From the NCBI GenBank assembly GCA_026417675.1, contig JAOACV010000034.1, positions 1-10,916 of the forward strand: 10,916 bases of DNA, given 5' to 3'. The notes beneath the pieces are model-generated. The model searched no databases. It worked only from the letters and a program-made list of their open reading frames with translations, and was not told the origin of the DNA. This document shows positions 6,673 through 10,916 of the stretch, one piece after another. Made by a program: the position numbers and the translations under genes. The stretch is from Verrucomicrobiia bacterium. Its GTDB lineage: Bacteria; Verrucomicrobiota; Verrucomicrobiia; CAIQCK01. Each line of letters starts with the position of its first letter. The first letter of the stretch is position 1.

Positions 6673-8901
6673 CTACGGCGTGGCGGCTCCGCATTCCGCG
6701 ATCTTCTCGCAGTAGAAATCATCGGTCAGCAACCCTTCCTCGAACAGCGACCTGATTTGCCGCACACGACCGGCGACTTGGTTCTTGCTGAATTTCTGGC
6801 CTTTGGCCCGCAGCTCTTCGGCCTTGGCCTTGGCCTGGGCCACCTGTTCGGGCGACAGTTCGGGTGGGACACGTTTGGGCGGTGGCTCGTGGGAGGGGTT
6901 GTAAACGAGCACTTTCAGGTTCTGAGCAGGCACCAGATGCCGCCACAGGAAGGCTTGCATTTTGTCTTCCGCAGGCACGGCGACGCGCGTGACTTTCTGG
7001 CCGCCGATCTCGGCAGTGCCGATGACGGTGAGGTTGATGGGGGCTTGGGTCGGCGTGTCGGCCTTAAAGCTGAAGCGGGCGATGTTCTGGGTGCCGCTCA
7101 TGGTGGCCGGATAAGCGGTGAATCCGGCGGGAGGGTTCTTCAGGTTAATCCTGATGGGCCCGTCGAAACCATCCTGGCGCATGGCAAAAACGGTGAGGGT
7201 CGCGCTGCCTCTCTGGCGGACGCTCGCGCTGCTGGGCATGATGCGCAGCGCGAAGTCGGGCCGCGGCGCGCTGATGCGCAGCCGGTAGCCGTATTCTTGG
7301 CCGCCCTTGCGGCCGGTGTCACCGATGTGGACGAAGTAGGCGCCGTCGGCGGGTAGCCTAGCCATGAAGTAGGAGTCGGCGTGGTGGGTGTTGATGCCCG
7401 CGCCGAGGTCTTCGTGGTCGTCGTTGAACGCCAGCAGTTGGCCTTGAGCGTCGGTGAGTTTGATCACGGAGTCCACCGGCGAATCGAGCCGCCGCGCATA
7501 AACTTCCGCGACGACGACGTCACCAGCCTTCCCAGCGAACTCGAAGACATCCCAGTCGTCCTTCTTGTCAATGCGACCGTTGACGATGACGGGCAACGTC
7601 ACTTTCTGGGCGTGCTCGTCGGTGTTGTTCGGCTCCTTGTCAAAGGTTTCCGGCAGGGTGTCGAGGGCAAACGGGACGGGATTGGATACGAAATCGTCCT
7701 TGGTCGCGACAAGCATCTGGATGCCCGGCCCGGCGTTCTTGGGGGGCGGTGTCAGCCTGGCACCGGCGAGATTCTCGCCGTTCATCTTAATCGCATGCGG
7801 CTCCCCGACCCGGCCGCCGAGCGGGAAGATGCTCGTGATCAGCGGCAGTTCGCCGATGGTGACGCGATAGACGAAATCTTCGCGGCCGCGATAGATCGCG
7901 TCCGTAATGGTGAAGACATACTCGCCGTCCTTGGGGATCTGATAAACAATGGTGGGATCCGGTTTGAAGCGATAGTCGTCTTCATAGGCCAGCTCGTTGC
8001 CCTCGGCGTCGTAGAGCGCCAGCACGGGCTGGAACCAGCCGGGCACGGCGTCGGCGATATACGGGATCAACTGTCGCGCCAGCGTGGTAATGACCAGCCG
8101 TTGGCCCTTGCGCGCGTCGAAACGGTAGCGGTTGATCTCGCCGGACGCGATCTGGCCGTTGACGGTGCACGGGATGGTAATGCGATCCTCCACCTCGTAT
8201 TCCGGCCGCTTGCGAAGAGCCAATTGCTCCTTGCCGAGCACTTGAAAGGGCGTGGTCCCCATCGGCTTCCGACAATGCTCGGGCAGTTGACCGACGTAGA
8301 ACGGTAGCGGGTTGGATGCGCCTCCGCGCAACGTCACCAGGCGCAACTCGCGCTCGCCGGGCGGCGCGTCGGGCGCGATGGTGACCTCGACATACGCAAT
8401 GCTGGCCAGGGACGCGCAAGCGGGCCGCTGGACGTATTCCCGCATCCTCTTCTGAATCCGCTCGATGAGCTGCTGCGTGGACTCATGCTTCGATGCCCCC
8501 GATGCTTTTCCTGCCGCAGCCTCGGAGGACATCATCATCATCTCGTCGCCTCCGGTGGTCGTCGTCGGCGCTGTGACCGGCGCTTGTCTCGATGCCACTT
8601 TTGTTCTCGCGCTCCTCAACCGCTCGAGTTGCTGGCTGAGCAACTGCATGTCCTGTGGATTCAGTCTCCTGTGATAGTCCACCAGCCTGGCTGAGACGCC
8701 CGAACCGCTGACAATTGCGCCGGTGATACCCTCCAAAGCCTGGCCGCCCAGCTTGACTTGGAACGTCGTGCCTTGCTGTCCGCCGGCGGGATACACAAAA
8801 CCGATATACGGTCTTCCGAAAAACTGCTGCGCCCGCGCCGTGGGCGATATCGTCGCCAAGCCGGCCAATCCCAGAATTGCAAGCCATTGAGTTTTGCTCA
8901 T
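6673..8901 (-). CDS. Exported protein with TIG-like and PPC domains (downstream paralog)
   Basis: The 742-residue protein starts at ATG 8901, which begins directly with a signal peptide (MSKTQWLAILGLAGLATI, cleavage near ARAQ at 22-25). Order of parts: a TIG/IPT-like half domain (about 33-78), a helical insertion with a Thr/Met linker (80-165), the other half of the beta-domain ending SNPLPFYVGQLPE (196-208), a PPC domain (about 240-350), a second TIG-like domain (355-418, ending SNPVPFALDTLPE), a second PPC domain (about 436-545), an Ig-like beta-domain (548-642) and a C-terminal helical tail (680-740). PPC domains (bacterial pre-peptidase C-terminal) often flank secreted proteases, but no protease motif is visible. 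It should be periplasmic or secreted. The paralog gene ends only 22 bases upstream, so the two are probably co-transcribed. The ribosome binding site is weak (cgga). Function is unknown. Confidence 0.85.
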   Translation of the reverse strand: MSKTQWLAILGLAGLATISPTARAQQFFGRPYIGFVYPAGGQQGTTFQVKLGGQALEGITGAIVSGSGVSARLVDYHRRLNPQDMQLLSQQLERLRSARTKVASRQAPVTAPTTTTGGDEMMMMSSEAAAGKASGASKHESTQQLIERIQKRMREYVQRPACASLASIAYVEVTIAPDAPPGERELRLVTLRGGASNPLPFYVGQLPEHCRKPMGTTPFQVLGKEQLALRKRPEYEVEDRITIPCTVNGQIASGEINRYRFDARKGQRLVITTLARQLIPYIADAVPGWFQPVLALYDAEGNELAYEDDYRFKPDPTIVYQIPKDGEYVFTITDAIYRGREDFVYRVTIGELPLITSIFPLGGRVGEPHAIKMNGENLAGARLTPPPKNAGPGIQMLVATKDDFVSNPVPFALDTLPETFDKEPNNTDEHAQKVTLPVIVNGRIDKKDDWDVFEFAGKAGDVVVAEVYARRLDSPVDSVIKLTDAQGQLLAFNDDHEDLGAGINTHHADSYFMARLPADGAYFVHIGDTGRKGGQEYGYRLRISAPRPDFALRIMPSSASVRQRGSATLTVFAMRQDGFDGPIRINLKNPPAGFTAYPATMSGTQNIARFSFKADTPTQAPINLTVIGTAEIGGQKVTRVAVPAEDKMQAFLWRHLVPAQNLKVLVYNPSHEPPPKRVPPELSPEQVAQAKAKAEELRAKGQKFSKNQVAGRVRQIRSLFEEGLLTDDFYCEKIAECGAATP
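8506..8565 (-). repeat. Thr-run/Met-run low-complexity linker in the downstream PPC paralog
   Basis: Residues 113-132 read four Thr, GGDE, four Met, SSEAAAGK. On the + strand the Met run appears as a catcatcatcat tract. The segment sits between two predicted amphipathic helices. The upstream paralog has the same arrangement at 10751-10804. Confidence 0.7.
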
Positions 8902-8923
8902 AAGACGTTCCGTTGATCGCTTC

Positions 8924-10916
8924 TCACTGCGGGTCTCCACATTCCGCAACCCGATCCAGGTAGAAATCCGCCGTGAACATGCCTTCTTCGTAGAAGCGTT
9001 TGAGTTCCCGCACCCGGCCGGCGACCTGGCCCTTGGTGATCCTGCGGCCGGCGGCTATGGCCTCCGCGGTGACGGCTTTCGCCTTGACCATGTGCAGGGG
9101 TGTCAGTTCGGGCGCGACGCGGGGCGGCGCGGGTTCGTAGGCGGGGTCGAAGACGAGGACCTTCAGGTCGCGGGCTGGCACGAGGTGACGCCACAAGAAA
9201 GCTTGCATCTGGTCTTCCGCTGGCACGGCCTGGCGGACGACCTCCTTGCCGCCAATCTGCGCGGTGCCGATGACGGTGAGATTGATGGGGCCGACTGTGC
9301 AGAGGTCCGCCTTGAAGGCAATCCGCGTCATGTTCTGAGTGGCTGCAAGCGTAACCGGATAGGGGATGAATCCGGGCGGCGGATCCTTCAGGGTGATTCT
9401 GACGGGGCCGTCGAAACCGTCCTTGCGCATGGCATAGACGGCGAGGGAGGTGGTGCTCTTGGGCCGGAGGCTGGCACTGGTGGGCACGACGCGCAGCGCG
9501 AAGTCGGGCTGCGGCGCGCTGATGCGCAGTCGGTAGCCATACTCATCGCCACCCTGCCGCCCCGTGTCGCCGATGTGGACGAAGTAAACGCCGTCAGCGG
9601 GCAGTTTGGCCATGAAGTAGGAATCCGCATGGTGGGTGTTCACGCCCGCTCCGAGGTCTTCGCGGTCATCGCTGAACGCCACCAGTTGGCCCTGGGCGTC
9701 GGTCAGCTTGATCACGGAGTCCATCGGGGAATCGAGCCGGCGCGCATAAACCTCCGCGACCACCGTGTCGCCCGCCTTGCCGGTGAACTCGAAGACATCC
9801 CAGTCGTCCTCCCTGTCAATACGGCCGTTGACGATGACAGGCAGCGCCACCTTCTGGGCGCGGGCCGGAGTGTCGTTGGGTTCCTTCTCGAAGGTCTCTG
9901 GCAAGGTGTCGAGGGCGAACGGCATGGGGTTGGACAGAAAGCCGTTCTTGTTGGCGGCGATCAGATGAATGCCCGGCCCGGCATCCGGCGGGGGCAGCAT
10001 CAGTTCGGCGTCGCCCAGATGCCAGCCTTTCATCGTGACCTGACGGCGTTCGCCGACGCGACCACCCAGCGGGAAGACGCTGGTGATGAACGGCACTTCA
10101 CCGATGGTGATGCGATAGACGAAATCCTCCCGCCCGCGGAAGATGGCATCGTTGATGGTGAAAACGTATTCGCCATCCTTGGGAATCTGATACACGAGCG
10201 TTGGATCGGGCTTGAAACGGAAATCGTCCTGAAAAGCCACTTCCCGGCCGTTGGCGTCGTAAAGCGTCAACACGGGTTGGAACCATCCGGGCACCGCGTC
10301 GGCGATGTAGGGAATCAACTGTCTGGCTTGGGTCGTGATGACCAGCCGCTGGCCTTGGCGCGCCTCGAACCGATAGCGGTTGATCTCGCCGTAGGCAACC
10401 TGGCCGTTGACGATGCAGGGGATCGTAATGCGAACCTCGGCTTCCTCGGGCGGACGCTTGCGAAGGGCCAGTTCCTCCTTGCCGAGCACCGATTTGTTGG
10501 CGCAAAGCATTGGTTTGCGGCAGTATTCGGGCAGTTGGCCGACGTGGAAAGGCATGGGGTTTGAGGCGCCGCCGCGCAGCGTTACCAGCCGCAGTTCCCG
10601 CTCGCCGGGCGGCGCGTCTGGAGCGATGGTGACCTCGACAAACACGAGACTGCGAAGCGCGGGGTTGGCCGGGAAGATCTGATATTCGCGAATCCTTCTT
10701 TGGAGCCTCGCGATCATCTGCGCCTTCTCCGCCTCGTTCAGCGTGGCCGCCTTGCCGGCGGCTGCCTCCGTGGACATCATCATCACGGCATCGCCCGTCG
10801 TCGTCATGGGCGCGCTGGATGTCGCCGCCGCGGAGGCGACCATTGCTTTGGGCTTCCTCAATTCCGACAGTTGCTGGTTCAACATTCCGACTTCGATGGG
10901 TCCGATCGGCCGGAGA
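8924..10916 (-). CDS. Exported protein with TIG-like and PPC domains (upstream paralog, N-terminus outside window)
   Basis: The frame is open through the right edge. The first in-window ATG (10885) is internal, because the ten codons before it (LRPIGPIEVG) still align with the paralog just before its helical insertion. About 80 residues, including the expected signal peptide, are missing. Domain order matches the downstream paralog: Thr/Met linker (10751-10804), SNPMPFHVGQLPE, first PPC domain, a TIG-like domain ending SNPMPFALDTLPE, second PPC domain, an Ig-like domain and a helical tail ending FYLDRVAECGDPQ. In the block from PYIADAVPGWF to PLGGRVGE I count 74 identical residues of 88 with the paralog, while many codons differ at silent positions. 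This indicates an old duplication kept by selection. Three cysteines are shared (EYC, IPC, AEC). The TGA is 22 bases before the next gene. Function is unknown. Confidence 0.85.
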   Translation of the reverse strand, partial: LRPIGPIEVGMLNQQLSELRKPKAMVASAAATSSAPMTTTGDAVMMMSTEAAAGKAATLNEAEKAQMIARLQRRIREYQIFPANPALRSLVFVEVTIAPDAPPGERELRLVTLRGGASNPMPFHVGQLPEYCRKPMLCANKSVLGKEELALRKRPPEEAEVRITIPCIVNGQVAYGEINRYRFEARQGQRLVITTQARQLIPYIADAVPGWFQPVLTLYDANGREVAFQDDFRFKPDPTLVYQIPKDGEYVFTINDAIFRGREDFVYRITIGEVPFITSVFPLGGRVGERRQVTMKGWHLGDAELMLPPPDAGPGIHLIAANKNGFLSNPMPFALDTLPETFEKEPNDTPARAQKVALPVIVNGRIDREDDWDVFEFTGKAGDTVVAEVYARRLDSPMDSVIKLTDAQGQLVAFSDDREDLGAGVNTHHADSYFMAKLPADGVYFVHIGDTGRQGGDEYGYRLRISAPQPDFALRVVPTSASLRPKSTTSLAVYAMRKDGFDGPVRITLKDPPPGFIPYPVTLAATQNMTRIAFKADLCTVGPINLTVIGTAQIGGKEVVRQAVPAEDQMQAFLWRHLVPARDLKVLVFDPAYEPAPPRVAPELTPLHMVKAKAVTAEAIAAGRRITKGQVAGRVRELKRFYEEGMFTADFYLDRVAECGDPQ
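10751..10804 (-). repeat. Thr-run/Met-run low-complexity linker in the upstream PPC paralog
   Basis: The codons read three Thr, GDAV, three Met, STEAAAGK. This matches the linker at 8506-8565 in order and spacing, while the residues on either side are much less conserved. Confidence 0.7.

Noticed and set aside
7381..8307. Open frame of 308 codons on the + strand, similar in sequence to the frame at 8894-10564
   Set aside because: The likeness follows from the paralogy of the two sense genes. It is in the same aligned antisense register, and the PPC and TIG-like motifs are on the - strand.
8515..8540. catcatcatcat tract as a microsatellite
   Set aside because: It is the Met-run coding sequence on the other strand and is kept as protein in both paralogs, so it is better read as a coding feature.
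8894..10564. Open frame of 556 codons on the + strand opposite the upstream PPC paralog
   Set aside because: Its codons are exactly the reverse complements of the sense codons, so it is closed only by sense TTA, CTA or TCA, which are rare in this GC-rich gene. It has no recognisable domain.

Overview
The window is high-GC and gene-dense. It contains no rRNA, tRNA, CRISPR array or transposase. The gene mix is a TadE/TadG pair, an Rcp1-like receiver beside a PAS/GAF hybrid kinase, an exported formylglycine-generating-enzyme-like protein, and large exported proteins with pre-peptidase C-terminal (PPC) domains. Ribosome binding sites are weak or absent at several starts. Together this suggests a bacterium of the Planctomycetota-Verrucomicrobiota group, perhaps a Pedosphaera/Limisphaerales-like verrucomicrobium. 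The assignment is inferred from gene content, because no phylogenetic marker is present.

Left part (1-1354, + strand): the end of a Tad/Flp pilus locus. The 3' part of a TadG-like surface protein with repeated GNG turns is followed, after a 176-nt gap, by a short TadE-like pseudopilin with a textbook prepilin peptidase site. A 299-nt gap without a gene follows (1355-1653).

Centre (1654-5483, + strand): a signalling pair. A single-domain Rcp1/CheY-like response regulator is followed by a 1079-residue soluble kinase with the order REC, four PAS, GAF, HisKA, HATPase. Neither has a DNA-binding output domain. The 134-nt gap between them can fold into two mutually exclusive GC-rich stem-loops, and a long stem-loop spans the kinase stop codon. 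A gene for an exported FGE-sulfatase-fold protein lacking the catalytic cysteines follows (5663-6637).

Right part (6673-10916, - strand): two tandem paralogous genes for exported multidomain proteins meet the FGE-like gene tail to tail over a 35-nt gap that holds two small hairpins. Each paralog has TIG-like and PPC beta-domains, a helical insertion carrying a methionine run, and a C-terminal SHOCT-like helical tail. No protease domain is visible. The upstream paralog runs off the right edge, so the operon promoter is outside the window.

How the genes work together: the REC protein and the kinase probably exchange phosphate. The Tad genes and the PPC genes both make envelope or surface proteins. 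No link between the signalling pair and either surface system can be proved from this sequence. The least explained material is the tandem PPC pair and its odd linker and tail.
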